DNA of 64,000 bases from SIG607 sp045605385 (GCA_045605385.1 JAZUPW010000008.1:10698-74697); one strand, 5' to 3'; positions 50,855 through 60,040 are shown, counted from the stretch's first letter. Numbers and translations are program-made. Notes: generated by a model from the letters alone, not told the origin.

Positions 50855-51634
50855 ATGTTAAAACTTAAAAATATTCTTTTGTTTTTTGCGGTTTCGGCTG
50901 TTGTGGGTTCCCTTGCGCGTTCCTTTTGCCTTATATACACAACCGAACCTTCCACAGGCTTTCTGCTTCACCGAATGAAAGGGCTTGGCATTGCGCTTAT
51001 GGCATTTATTGCAGTTATAACGCTATGTCTTTTTGTGTTTTCAATGTTCTTAAAAGAACGCCCGTTGTTTAAAGAAGTACCAAGCCTTAACTGTGCTGTT
51101 TCTTCAATTATTTTAGCGGCTGCTATTATAATTGATATGGTGCGCGGTTTGTTTATTGAACATTCTATGTTATGGCAGTTTGCCGCAAAAGAAATTTTCG
51201 GAATTTTATCGGCAATTACATTTTTCCTTTACGGATTAAAGAAATTCATTAAAGTTCCCTTTAACCCAACTTTTTTCAGTATTCCCGTAGTGTTTATAAT
51301 CTTTCAAACTATAGAAGTTTTCACTTCTTATGCTACACTTGCAATAATAACCGAACATCTTTTTGACCTTTCGGTTTTATGCTTTTTGCTTATTTTCTTT
51401 TTATACTTTGCCAAAAATGCGGCAGGTATTAAGGGTAAATATAAAAATATGCTTATCCCAACAGGATTTTGCGCTTCTTTACTTTGTATAACTTCATTTA
51501 TTTCAAGGTCAGTAACCGTTTTAGTGGGTTGTGAAAGTCATTTGCACGGTAAAAATCCGCTTTCGGTTTCGCTGTTCTTCTTTGGAATTTTTATTTTAAT
51601 ATGGATTTTAGAAAGCAAGGAAATAACCGAATAA
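50855..51634 (+). CDS. Polytopic membrane protein of unknown function
   Basis: 259 residues from the ATG at 50855 (site AGAGAGG). Seven or eight hydrophobic helices, no soluble domain, no family recognised. It lies 24 bp before an LtaS-like gene, so it may serve in envelope polymer synthesis, but this is only a positional argument. The gene is preceded by a palindrome-bearing promoter. Confidence 0.75.
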   Translation: MLKLKNILLFFAVSAVVGSLARSFCLIYTTEPSTGFLLHRMKGLGIALMAFIAVITLCLFVFSMFLKERPLFKEVPSLNCAVSSIILAAAIIIDMVRGLFIEHSMLWQFAAKEIFGILSAITFFLYGLKKFIKVPFNPTFFSIPVVFIIFQTIEVFTSYATLAIITEHLFDLSVLCFLLIFFLYFAKNAAGIKGKYKNMLIPTGFCASLLCITSFISRSVTVLVGCESHLHGKNPLSVSLFFFGIFILIWILESKEITE

Positions 51635-51658
51635 CTATTCACTTAAGGAGTTTTTTCT

Positions 51659-53200
51659 ATGAAGCAAAAAATGCCCAAAGAAAAGAAAAAATTAATTTGG
51701 TCACTAATTTTACTTCTTGGCGGTAATTTGTTATTATTTTTGCTTATTTGGCTTTTGAATAAATATGATAACATATACTTAGACCAGATACTTTTTCAAA
51801 TTAAAAGTCCCGCTGTGGGCACAAATAAAAATCTGCTTTCAAGCGCCTATATAAGGGTTGGTCTTTTCGGTGTTTTATTAACCGCGTTGGAAGTATTTTT
51901 ATACAGAATTCTTTCGGGATATTCAAAAAAACTAAAAGCCAAACAAGGTTATATTGAATACTGTTCCAAAAAGGTTTGCGCTTTCTTTAAAAAGACCGCG
52001 CTTCCCTTTGCGTTGGCAACACTTCTTCTTGCCGTTTCGCTGTTTATTACCAAACTGAAAGTAGTTCCCTATATAGATACTGTTTCCGAAGAGTCCGACT
52101 TTATTAAGGAACACTATGTTGCTCCTACAAACGAAGTGCTTACCTTCCCGCAGCAAAAGAAAAATTTAATTTACATTTTTCTTGAATCTATGGAAACAAC
52201 CTACACTTCAAGTGCCGACGGCGGCGCACAAATTGAAAACTATATTCCCGAACTTACTTTACTTGCTAAGGAAAACGTAAGTTTTTCCAACACGAACAGG
52301 CTTGGCGGCGCTCTTCCTTTTTCGGGCACCACCTGGACTGCCGCGGCTATGGTTGCGCAAACTTCGGGAATAAGCATAAAAGTTCCGCTTACAGCCGAAA
52401 ACTACGGCGGCGAAAATTCCTTTTTACCGGGCATTACCTCTATAGGTGAAGTGCTGGAACAAAACGGATATGAACAAACACTTCTTATTGGAAGCGATGC
52501 CGCATTTGCCGCAAGAGATTCTTATTTTTCAGACAACGGCAACTACAACATTGTTGATATTAATGTTTTAAAAGCAGAAGGCAGACTTGATGAAGACTAT
52601 CGGGTATGGTGGGGCTATGAAGATGCGCGGCTTTTTGAATATGCGAAAGAAGAATTAGCCAAACTTCACGAAACCGGTAAACCCTTTAACTTTACAATGC
52701 TTACTGCCGATACCCACTTCCCCGACGGCTACTTCTGTGAAAAATGCCCCGTGCAGTATAAAGAGCAATATGCAAACGTGCTTTCTTGCTCTTCAAAGCA
52801 GGTTTATGAATTTGTTGAGTGGCTTAAAACACAACCCTATTATAACGATACAACAATAATTATAAGCGGCGACCACCTTACTATGGACCCGCAGTTTTTA
52901 AAAGACGTTGATGAACAATATACCCGCACGGTGTATAACTGCATTATAAATTCTTCGGTAAACCCAATAAAAACTACCAACCGTTTATTCGGTACCTTTG
53001 ATATGTTTCCCACTACGCTTTCGGCAATGGGTGTGCGAATTGAGGGCGACCGCTTAGGTCTTGGCACCGATTTATTTTCGGCAAGTGAAACACTAACAGA
53101 AATGTACGGTTTTACCCAACTTAACGAAGAACTGCAGAAGAAATCGTTATATTATAATGAAACCTTTGTGGGTATGAAACCAAAAGAAGAAAAGAATTAA
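51659..53200 (+). CDS. LtaS/OpgB-like membrane sulfatase-fold enzyme
   Basis: 513 residues. Four membrane helices in the first 145 residues are followed by an extracytoplasmic alkaline-phosphatase-fold domain: IYIFLESMETTYTS, ALPFSGTTWTAAAM (nucleophile Thr), TADTHFPDG and ISGDHLTMD metal motifs. The family transfers glycerol phosphate to lipoteichoic acid or oligosaccharide outside the membrane. AAGGAG site, 24 bp after the upstream membrane gene. Confidence 0.87.
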   Translation: MKQKMPKEKKKLIWSLILLLGGNLLLFLLIWLLNKYDNIYLDQILFQIKSPAVGTNKNLLSSAYIRVGLFGVLLTALEVFLYRILSGYSKKLKAKQGYIEYCSKKVCAFFKKTALPFALATLLLAVSLFITKLKVVPYIDTVSEESDFIKEHYVAPTNEVLTFPQQKKNLIYIFLESMETTYTSSADGGAQIENYIPELTLLAKENVSFSNTNRLGGALPFSGTTWTAAAMVAQTSGISIKVPLTAENYGGENSFLPGITSIGEVLEQNGYEQTLLIGSDAAFAARDSYFSDNGNYNIVDINVLKAEGRLDEDYRVWWGYEDARLFEYAKEELAKLHETGKPFNFTMLTADTHFPDGYFCEKCPVQYKEQYANVLSCSSKQVYEFVEWLKTQPYYNDTTIIISGDHLTMDPQFLKDVDEQYTRTVYNCIINSSVNPIKTTNRLFGTFDMFPTTLSAMGVRIEGDRLGLGTDLFSASETLTEMYGFTQLNEELQKKSLYYNETFVGMKPKEEKN

Positions 53201-53201
53201 C

Positions 53202-53232
53202 AAAAAGCATCGGTTTTCACCGATGCTTTTTG
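53202..53232 (+). terminator. Terminator of the LtaS-like gene
   Basis: A 13-bp perfect stem AAAAAGCATCGGT with ACCGATGCTTTTT and a TTTC loop. Confidence 0.94.
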
Positions 53233-53370
53233 CTTTTGCGGAAATTCGCCCGAGGGGAGCAGGCTTAACCGCATTTAAGGGGGATGGATGGGCAGCACAG
53301 CGCAAAACCGACTGCATACCCTATATCGAAAAGCTGTTCCGTAAAGGGAACCGGAACGCTGTTTCGCAAA
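53233..53370. repeat. G+C-rich intergenic element of unknown nature
   Basis: This stretch between two convergent genes is visibly richer in G+C than its surroundings. It contains a GTTCCG ... CGGAAC hairpin (around 53337-53356) and no gene on either strand that looks real. It has the look of a dispersed intergenic repeat; that cannot be tested inside this window, which contains only one copy. Confidence 0.4.
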
Positions 53371-54150
53371 TTACTGCAAGAACGAAAGTTGAATGTCGTC
53401 TTCCTTACTCTTTTTTATGCGTATTTTTATTTCTACCGCCTTTGATGTTTCACTTTGGCTTAAAACAGCATCTATACCGCTCTGTTTCATACTGTCGGCA
53501 ATTTTCCTTATGCTGTTAATAAAGAACCGTTTATCGTTAAATTTAGGTTCTTTATGTGTCTTTTTTGGAAAATAAATTTCTTCGCTATTAATATTTTCTC
53601 CGTTAATTGCCTTTTTAACGTTTTCAATTATTTCTATTTGTTGGCTTTTTTCGGTTTCGCTTAACTTTTCAAATAGTTTAAGTTTAATATCGGCTTCTTT
53701 TAAGTTTTCTTTTGCTTCATTGGTTATTTTGTTTGCCGAAAGTATATCGGTTACTTCTTTTGTAGAAAGCCCCAATATACCCGCCAACTTGTCCACAGGG
53801 TATTTATTTATCAGCATACCGAGTTTTTCGGCAGTTAAAAACGGATTTTCAGAAATTTTACCAAAATTTTCTACTGCCTTATGAAGTTCGGGGTCAACCG
53901 AACAGCCAACTATACAGGGTATTTTTTTAACACCTGCAAGAATAGACGCTTTTATTCGTTTTTCACCGCACACCGCAATATATCTTCTGCCGCTTTTTCT
54001 TACGGTAACGGGAAGAATAAGTCCGTTTTCCCTTATACTTTCCGAAAGAAGCAACAGTCTGTATCTTTCGTTTAAATCATTTTCGGTGTAACTTAATTTT
54101 ATGCTTCGGGGGTCTAAAAAGACAATTCGTTTTTCGCTTTGCATTGTCAT
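53371..54150 (-). CDS. ParB/Noc-like DNA-binding protein
   Basis: 259 residues. A ParB N-domain (about 1-95) has ESIRENGLILPVTVRKS and the CTP-binding-like CGEKRIKAS; a KorB-type helix-turn-helix follows (DKLAGILGLSTKEVTDILS, about 120-140); a divergent C-terminus ends the protein. It lies downstream of rsmG, the place where noc or spo0J/parB usually sits near the replication origin. No parA is adjacent. It probably acts in chromosome segregation or nucleoid occlusion; which of the two is not decidable here. Confidence 0.8.
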   Translation of the reverse strand: MTMQSEKRIVFLDPRSIKLSYTENDLNERYRLLLLSESIRENGLILPVTVRKSGRRYIAVCGEKRIKASILAGVKKIPCIVGCSVDPELHKAVENFGKISENPFLTAEKLGMLINKYPVDKLAGILGLSTKEVTDILSANKITNEAKENLKEADIKLKLFEKLSETEKSQQIEIIENVKKAINGENINSEEIYFPKKTHKEPKFNDKRFFINSIRKIADSMKQSGIDAVLSQSETSKAVEIKIRIKKSKEDDIQLSFLQ

Positions 54151-54183
54151 TTTATATTCTCCCTTCGGCTTTTCTTTGATTAA

Positions 54184-54213
54184 ATAATAGCATAAAAAAG
54201 TTATATCTTACAA
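54184..54213 (-). promoter_or_regulatory. Promoter of the ParB-like gene
   Basis: On the minus strand TTGTAA (54213-54208), 18 bp, TATTAT (54189-54184) with a TGC extension. It indicates independent transcription after the rsmG terminator. Confidence 0.6.
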
Positions 54214-54249
54214 GAAAAAGACATCGACAAAAAAATGCATATTAAAACA

Positions 54250-54277
54250 AAAACAACCGCGTTAAAGCGGTTGTTTT
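54250..54277 (-). terminator. Terminator overlapping the rsmG 3' end
   Basis: An 11-bp perfect stem AAAACAACCGC with GCGGTTGTTTT, with a minus-strand TTTTTGTTTT tail; the rsmG stop lies inside the loop. Confidence 0.85.
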
Positions 54278-54978
54278 GATATTTTTTTGCCTATTCTGGG
54301 GTATTTTGTCGGAGTTTGCGATATTTTTTGTACTAAACAGAAGTTTCTTTCTTCTTCGCCCGTTAAGGTTTCGGTGAAAACCGACTCTGTTTTTCCGCCG
54401 CAAAGTTTTAAAGCGTTAGCTGATAAGGAAAGTTCTTCATTTATACCGGGACCTTTCATAGCCACAAATTTCCCGCCTACCTTTACAAGCGGTAAACAGT
54501 ATTCGCACAGCACGTTCATAGAGGCTACTGCCCTTGCCGTTGCAATATCAAACTTTTCTCGGTAGTTTGCGTTTACACCCGCTTCTTCTGCACGGCTGTG
54601 TAACAGTTCGGCATTTAAGTCTACACTTTTTAAAACGTCTTCTAAGAACACAAGGCGTTTGTTAAGGCTGTCAAGGAGCGTAAGATTTATATCGGGGCGT
54701 ACAATTTTTAAAACCATACCCGGAAATCCCGCGCCCGTGCCCACGTCAACAAGCCGTGTGCCCTGTTCTATTTTCACGTTTTTTAAAAACAGTATGCAAT
54801 CGTAAAAATGTTTATATACAACGTCTTTTGGTTCGGTTATTGCCGTAAGATTTATTTTTTCGTTCCATTCAAGAAGTTTAGCGGCGTAAATTCTTAACTT
54901 TTCATCGGTTGTACTATCAATATTTACACCGAACTCGGCGCATTTTTCATATATTTCGCTAAACGGAAAACGGTTCAT
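54262..54978 (-). CDS. rsmG: 16S rRNA m7G527 methyltransferase
   Basis: 238 residues. SAM-binding motif VDVGTGAGFPGMVLK, upstream WNEKINLTAI and downstream HSRAEEAG, RAVASM and GPGINEEL, all typical of RsmG/GidB. It methylates G527 of 16S rRNA. It overlaps the 5' neighbour mnmG by 4 bp (ATGA-type junction). Confidence 0.97.
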   Translation of the reverse strand: MNRFPFSEIYEKCAEFGVNIDSTTDEKLRIYAAKLLEWNEKINLTAITEPKDVVYKHFYDCILFLKNVKIEQGTRLVDVGTGAGFPGMVLKIVRPDINLTLLDSLNKRLVFLEDVLKSVDLNAELLHSRAEEAGVNANYREKFDIATARAVASMNVLCEYCLPLVKVGGKFVAMKGPGINEELSLSANALKLCGGKTESVFTETLTGEEERNFCLVQKISQTPTKYPRIGKKISKQPL

Positions 54979-56861
54979 ATACTGCCATCCTTTTTGTTTT
55001 TTTCAAGCCATATTAAAAGCACCGAAATATCGGCAGGACTAACACCCGAAATGCGCGAAGCGCGGCCCACGTTTTCGGGGCGTATTTTTAAGAGTTTTTC
55101 TTTTGCTTCAAGGCGAAGTCCTTCTATAAGCGAATAGTCTATGCTTTCGGGCAAACGCTTACTTTCAAGACGAATTATTTCGTTTACCTGAGCAAGTTGC
55201 TTTTCTATATATCCTGCATATTTAATTTCAGTCTGTACTTTTTCGCAAACCGAAAAATCAAGTTGCGGACGCGCTTTATCAAATGCGCTTAACATTTCAT
55301 AACTAATTTGCGGACGCCTTATAAGGTCGGCAAGATGCGCACCCGTTGTAAGCGGCGCCGTACCTGCTGCCGTTAACATTTCGTTTAGTTCATCACTTGG
55401 CGCAATAACAGTTTCTTCTAGGCGCTGTATTTCGGCTTCCTTCTGGGATTTTCTTTTTAAATAATTTTCCCAATCAGTATCATCAACAAGTCCTAACTTT
55501 CTTCCCGTAGGCATAAGGCGTTCATCGGCATTGTCCTGACGAAGCAACAGCCTGTACTCGCTTCGTGAAGTCATCATACGGTAAGGGTCACTGCAGCCTT
55601 TTGTAACAAGGTCATCAATAAGGGTACCTATATAACTTGTTGTGCGCGAAAATATAAGCGGTTCTTCACCCTTTATTTTCAGCGCCGCATTTGCGCCCGC
55701 AACAAAGCCCTGAACTGCGGCTTCTTCATAACCCGAAGAACCGTTGAACTGCCCTGCGCCGTAAAGGCCTTCAAAGTTCTTTACTTCAAGGGTAGGTTCA
55801 AGATATAACGGATCTATACAATCATATTCAATAGCGTAGGCATTACGCATTATTTCCACGTTTTCAAGACCTTTTATGGTGCGGTAAAACTTAATTTGAA
55901 CTTCTTCGGGTAAAGAAGACGACATTCCCTGTAAATAAAGTTCGTTTGTATTAGCGCCGCAAGGTTCTATAAACAAAAGGTGACGTTCTTTATCGGGAAA
56001 ACGCACAATTTTATCTTCAATACTTGGACAATAACGAGGGCCTACGCCCTCAATATCACCTGCATAAAGAGGCGAACGGTGCAGGTTTTCCCTTATTACC
56101 GCTTCGGTTTTTTCGTTAGTATACGCAATATGGCATACTTCGGTATTTTTAATGCTTTCAGGATTAGTGGAAAAACTGAACGGCACTATTTTTTCATCGC
56201 CTGATTGTTCTTCCAAAAGCGAAAAATCTATACTTTTTCTGTCTACCCTTGCAGGGGTTCCCGTTTTGAATTTTCTAAGCGGCAACCCAATTTCTTTTAA
56301 GCACTCGGCAAGTCTTGTGGCGGGTGCTTGTCCGTCGGGACCGCTTTCATAATTAACTTCACCCACGAAAATTCTTCCCGAAAGAAAGGTCCCCGTGGCA
56401 AGAATAACGGCTTTAACGGTATACTGTGCGCCTAAATGGGTAGTAACAATCCAAGAAGTGCCCTGTTTTTCTATTTTTACAATTTCCGCTTGTTTTACGT
56501 CTAAGTTCTGCTGACGCTCGGCAGCGTTTTTCATATACGCGCTGTAATTTCTTCGGTCTATCTGAGCGCGAAGCGAATGTACAGCAGGACCTTTTCCGCG
56601 GTTAAGCATACGGCTTTGAAGAGTATTTTTGTCTGCCGCCTTGCCCATTTCACCGCCTAAAGCGTCAAGTTCTCTTACAAGATGCCCTTTTGCAGTTCCG
56701 CCAATAGATGGATTACAAGGCATATTTCCAACCCAATCAAGCGATACCGTAAACATAACGGTTTTCATATTAAGGCGCGCAGAAACCAAAGCGGCTTCAA
56801 TACCTGCATGGCCGCCGCCTATAACTGCTATATCGTAATCTTTTGCTTTATAACAAACCAT
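54975..56861 (-). CDS. mnmG: tRNA U34 carboxymethylaminomethyl-modifying enzyme MnmG
   Basis: 628 residues. FAD-binding IGGGHAGIEAALVSARL at the N-terminus, NPSIGGTAKGHLVRE with the conserved Cys just before it, VGPRYCPSIEDK and the C-terminal helical domain (GVSPADISVLLIWLEK). With MnmE it installs cmnm5 on tRNA wobble U34. Full family length. It is co-transcribed with rsmG. Confidence 0.98.
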   Translation of the reverse strand: MVCYKAKDYDIAVIGGGHAGIEAALVSARLNMKTVMFTVSLDWVGNMPCNPSIGGTAKGHLVRELDALGGEMGKAADKNTLQSRMLNRGKGPAVHSLRAQIDRRNYSAYMKNAAERQQNLDVKQAEIVKIEKQGTSWIVTTHLGAQYTVKAVILATGTFLSGRIFVGEVNYESGPDGQAPATRLAECLKEIGLPLRKFKTGTPARVDRKSIDFSLLEEQSGDEKIVPFSFSTNPESIKNTEVCHIAYTNEKTEAVIRENLHRSPLYAGDIEGVGPRYCPSIEDKIVRFPDKERHLLFIEPCGANTNELYLQGMSSSLPEEVQIKFYRTIKGLENVEIMRNAYAIEYDCIDPLYLEPTLEVKNFEGLYGAGQFNGSSGYEEAAVQGFVAGANAALKIKGEEPLIFSRTTSYIGTLIDDLVTKGCSDPYRMMTSRSEYRLLLRQDNADERLMPTGRKLGLVDDTDWENYLKRKSQKEAEIQRLEETVIAPSDELNEMLTAAGTAPLTTGAHLADLIRRPQISYEMLSAFDKARPQLDFSVCEKVQTEIKYAGYIEKQLAQVNEIIRLESKRLPESIDYSLIEGLRLEAKEKLLKIRPENVGRASRISGVSPADISVLLIWLEKNKKDGSI

Positions 56862-56877
56862 TTAATACTTTCACCTT

Positions 56878-57615
56878 TTAGAAAATTTTTGCAAATACAG
56901 TTACCCTTTTTGTTCTGTACTCGTAAGTGTACGACACGTATCCGTTTTCTAAAGAATCACTCTTTTTCATAGCAACGTGGCCTTTGCTGTTATAAGTATA
57001 TTCAGTAGTATTATTATGATAAGCGCCCGCAGTAACCTTTTCGCTTACAAGACGTCCGTCTTCATAAGTATAAGTTGTTACTCTGGTATAATCATTCTCA
57101 ACATCATAAAGCACTTTTTTAGAAAGAAGTCCGTCTTTATAAAGATAATCGTATCTGAAACTTTGCGTTCCGTTTTCATCGGTTACAACCGAATTAATAA
57201 GTACGTCTTTTTCATCATAATAATACGTTTCGGTATTAACAATAGCGTCTGAGGTGTCGTATACGGTTTTTGTAATCAACAGTTTATCTTTATATTCGTA
57301 CTTTGTTGTTTCAAAAAGTTCATCCCAATAATAAATCTTACTTTCGGTAATGTTTTTTCCGCTATATACGTTTTCGGTAACACTGTAAATTTCGCCTTCG
57401 GTATATTTTTCATTTTTTACTATGTTTCCGTCTTTATTGAAGTAATCCATTTCAATAATATTTGAATCGGCGCCTGTTGCAGTTTTTGTGTAAATAAAAT
57501 ACTGCTTACAAACAGGAATTGTAGCGCAGAAAACAATTACTAAAATAAGCGCTGCCGCAGCAACAAATATACAGTATTTCTTTAAAAACTTAACCGCCTT
57601 GTTAATATTTAACAT
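56878..57615 (-). CDS. Membrane-anchored YD-repeat-like protein between mnmE and mnmG
   Basis: 245 residues. A signal-anchor helix (about 15-38) followed by a chain of short aromatic repeats: YYWDELFETTKYEYKDK, YYYDEKDVLI, YDYLYKDGLLSKK and YTYEDGRLVSEK, spaced about 25 residues, like YD/MORN-type repeats. It should face outside. No enzymatic motif. It lies 17 bp from both neighbours in a conserved tRNA-modification operon where an extra gene is not expected. Confidence 0.75.
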   Translation of the reverse strand: MLNINKAVKFLKKYCIFVAAAALILVIVFCATIPVCKQYFIYTKTATGADSNIIEMDYFNKDGNIVKNEKYTEGEIYSVTENVYSGKNITESKIYYWDELFETTKYEYKDKLLITKTVYDTSDAIVNTETYYYDEKDVLINSVVTDENGTQSFRYDYLYKDGLLSKKVLYDVENDYTRVTTYTYEDGRLVSEKVTAGAYHNNTTEYTYNSKGHVAMKKSDSLENGYVSYTYEYRTKRVTVFAKIF

Positions 57616-57632
57616 AATAAATTTTCCTTTCT

Positions 57633-58994
57633 TTATTTGCCTACGCAGAAGTTACGGAACACTTCATCGGCAACTTCGTTGGTAACGCGCTTTCCCGTAA
57701 GCATATACAGCGCATACAACGCATCGTCAACACAAATGCCTACGGCATCGGTGGTAAACCCTGTATTTATTGTTTCAATTGCTAAAGCAACGGCGTCTCT
57801 TGCTGTTTTTGCCGAAGAAAGTTGACGCAAAGACAAAAGCACCGCGCTGTTGGCATCAAACTGTGAAGTTCCTGCAAGTTGTTCTATTTTTTCGCTTAAT
57901 TCTTCTGTGCCCGTTTCGTTTTTTGCCGAAACAGCCACACAGCATATTCCGTCTAAATGATTTTTAAAATCATAAGCCTTTAAATCATCTTTATTAAGTA
58001 CTGCAATTACGTTTTTGCCTTTTATATATTCAAGCAAACGCTCATCATCTTCATCAAAGGGAGAAGAAGTATCAAAAACGGCAAGTATAATATCGCTGTT
58101 TTCAATGCGTTCTTTAGAAAGTTGTACGCCTATGTTTTCAACTTCATCGCTTGTGGAGTGAATACCGGCAGTATCAGCAAGTCTTAATAAGGTGTTGCCT
58201 ATTTTAGCGGTATCTTCAATAACGTCTCTTGTTGTTCCCGCAACGCTTGTTACAATAGAACGTTTTTCCCTTAAAAGCATATTCATTAAAGTAGATTTGC
58301 CAACGTTGGGTTTGCCCACAATAGCCGTTGTTATACCTTCGCGAATACGTCTGCCTGTTTCGTAATTATCTATTAAACGGTCTAACTTTTCCTTTGCGGT
58401 TGTTAAAGTGTTTATAAATTCTGCGCTGTCAAGTTCGGGCAGATATTCTTCGGGGTAATCGCTGTAAACCGCAATAGAAGATGCAAGACGTGTAAGAATT
58501 GCTTCTATTTCTTTTATTTCTACACTAATTTTCCCGCTTATGGCAGAGTTCGCCATTCTAAGTTGCTGGTCGTTTTGCGCTTTAATAAGCGCCATAACGC
58601 TTTCGGCTTCAATTAAATCAAGTTTTCCGTTTAAAAAAGCCCTTTTGGTAAACTCGCCTGCACCTGCGGGTTGTGCCCCGTTTTCAAGTGCCGACCTTAA
58701 AACACGGTTTACAACGTAACTTCCGCCGTGAACCGAAATTTCAATAACGTTTTCGCCCGTATAACTTTTAGGCGCACAGAACTTTAAAAGTACCGCATTG
58801 TCTATTCTGTTTTTTCCGTCGTAAACCGATCCGTAAAGCGCGGTATAGCCTTTAATATCGGCAACACGCTTACCAGAGGCGCTTTTAAACATTTTTTCGG
58901 CAATATCAAAAGCGCTTTCGCCCGATATTCTTACAACACCAACGGCGCCTTCGCCTATGGGGGTGCTTATTGCCGCAACGGTATCGTTCTGCAT
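57633..58994 (-). CDS. mnmE: tRNA modification GTPase MnmE
   Basis: 453 residues from the ATG at 58994, which has GGAAGTG six bases upstream; an in-frame TTG at 59012 is unlikely. N-terminal tetrahydrofolate-binding domain (AAISTPIGEGAVGVVRISG), helical domain, then G domain: GKPNVGKST, TTRD, DTAG and NKDD. It ends in the conserved FCVGK, whose Cys is typical. Partner of MnmG. 18 bp after the PHP gene. Confidence 0.98.
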   Translation of the reverse strand: MQNDTVAAISTPIGEGAVGVVRISGESAFDIAEKMFKSASGKRVADIKGYTALYGSVYDGKNRIDNAVLLKFCAPKSYTGENVIEISVHGGSYVVNRVLRSALENGAQPAGAGEFTKRAFLNGKLDLIEAESVMALIKAQNDQQLRMANSAISGKISVEIKEIEAILTRLASSIAVYSDYPEEYLPELDSAEFINTLTTAKEKLDRLIDNYETGRRIREGITTAIVGKPNVGKSTLMNMLLREKRSIVTSVAGTTRDVIEDTAKIGNTLLRLADTAGIHSTSDEVENIGVQLSKERIENSDIILAVFDTSSPFDEDDERLLEYIKGKNVIAVLNKDDLKAYDFKNHLDGICCVAVSAKNETGTEELSEKIEQLAGTSQFDANSAVLLSLRQLSSAKTARDAVALAIETINTGFTTDAVGICVDDALYALYMLTGKRVTNEVADEVFRNFCVGK

Positions 58995-59012
58995 AATTTC
59001 ACTTCCAGCCAA

Positions 59013-59837
59013 TTAAATTCTGAATTTATCGTCTTCACTAAGTTCCAATAAATCTACCAAACGTTCAAATCTTTCCTTAGCGCCGTTAAATTCGTGCGGA
59101 CGGTGAGCATCACTGCCAAGATAAAATTTACATCCGCACTTCTTTGCCGTCCTGAACGGACGCAAAGCAAGTTCAACTTCTTCTGGTGTTTCGCTAAAGT
59201 GAAGCGTACTTCCGTGAACTTCAATACCTACACCAAGTTGTGCCGCTTTAGTAAACAGGCGGTCCATTCCTTTTTGAGGCAACAATCTCATTACGTCTAA
59301 AAATTCCTGTTTGTTTCTGCCAATAAGACTGCAGGAGAGATGCGCAAGACCTATTTTCTTAAAGGGTAAATCCATATTAAGCACAGCATCCAAACGGTCT
59401 ATCCAGGCTTTTGCGCGGGTTTCGGCATTTTCCCACTGCTCTTTGGTAAGGGTGTAATCAACCATATGAAAGTGCGTTGTAGGAATAATTATAAAATCAA
59501 ACTCGTTCATTCTTTCTTTTGAAAGACCTACCGTAAGTAAATAATCAAGTTCGGTTTCGCAACCAAATAAAAATCGCGCATTGTCATCTTTGGGTAAGGG
59601 CAAAATTTCGGTTACGTGCGCAAAATCCTGCTTTAAGTACGCAACGTAAAAATCTCTGTGTGCAGTTACGCCGTTTATTTTTACTTTATCATCCCATAAG
59701 TGGTCGGTAACGCAAACCGTTGTAAGACTATTTTCCTTTGCGTAGTCAAGAATTCTTTGCGCAGTCTGTTCTTTATCGGCGGCGCAAAGCGAAAGATACG
59801 AATGGATATGCATATCATTATCTACAATATATTTCAT
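59013..59837 (-). CDS. PHP-domain phosphoesterase
   Basis: 274 residues from the ATG at 59837 (site GGGAGTG). PHP metal motifs: DMHIHSYLS, VTDHLWD, CETELDY, TTHFHMV and LGSDAHRP. The family hydrolyses phosphoesters such as histidinol phosphate or nucleotides in the cytoplasm. It is the first gene of the mnmE-mnmG-rsmG operon; no his genes are near, so a histidinol phosphatase role is not supported. Confidence 0.85.
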   Translation of the reverse strand: MKYIVDNDMHIHSYLSLCAADKEQTAQRILDYAKENSLTTVCVTDHLWDDKVKINGVTAHRDFYVAYLKQDFAHVTEILPLPKDDNARFLFGCETELDYLLTVGLSKERMNEFDFIIIPTTHFHMVDYTLTKEQWENAETRAKAWIDRLDAVLNMDLPFKKIGLAHLSCSLIGRNKQEFLDVMRLLPQKGMDRLFTKAAQLGVGIEVHGSTLHFSETPEEVELALRPFRTAKKCGCKFYLGSDAHRPHEFNGAKERFERLVDLLELSEDDKFRI

Positions 59838-59876
59838 AACAACACACTCCCGCAACGTATAAAATATTTACAGATT

Positions 59877-59905
59877 ATTATAACATAAAAACTTTATTCT
59901 TACAA
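59877..59905 (-). promoter_or_regulatory. Promoter of the PHP-mnmE-mnmG-rsmG operon
   Basis: On the minus strand TTGTAA (59905-59900), 17 bp, TATAAT (59882-59877) with a TGT extension. Confidence 0.8.
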
Positions 59906-60005
59906 CACAAAAAAGGTTATTTTTTATCATTTATGACATAAAGATTTCTTTGTTTACAATTAGTTGCTTTTTCTCTTTAAAAATAATAAAAAACTACCCT
60001 CATAC

Positions 60006-60040
60006 TCCGACACGTTACACCACACCAAAAAATGTATAAT
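60006..60040 (+). promoter_or_regulatory. spoIIE promoter with wide spacing and a possible 0A box
   Basis: TATAAT at 60035-60040. The only -35-like hexamer is CCGACA (60007-60012), 22 bp upstream, and it overlaps TCCGACA, the complement of TGTCGGA (0A box consensus TGTCGAA, one mismatch). Spo0A-activated promoters in Bacillus have 21-22-bp spacers with 0A boxes at the -35 region. Confidence 0.45.

Noticed and set aside
53223..53519. Open frame of 98 codons on the plus strand between the LtaS-like and ParB-like genes
   Set aside because: It starts inside the terminator stem, has no ribosome site, and its second half is the antisense of the ParB-like gene; composition is not protein-like.
59013..59837. 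Histidinol phosphatase of histidine biosynthesis
   Set aside because: PHP motifs fit, but no other his genes are present and the gene is in a tRNA-modification operon.
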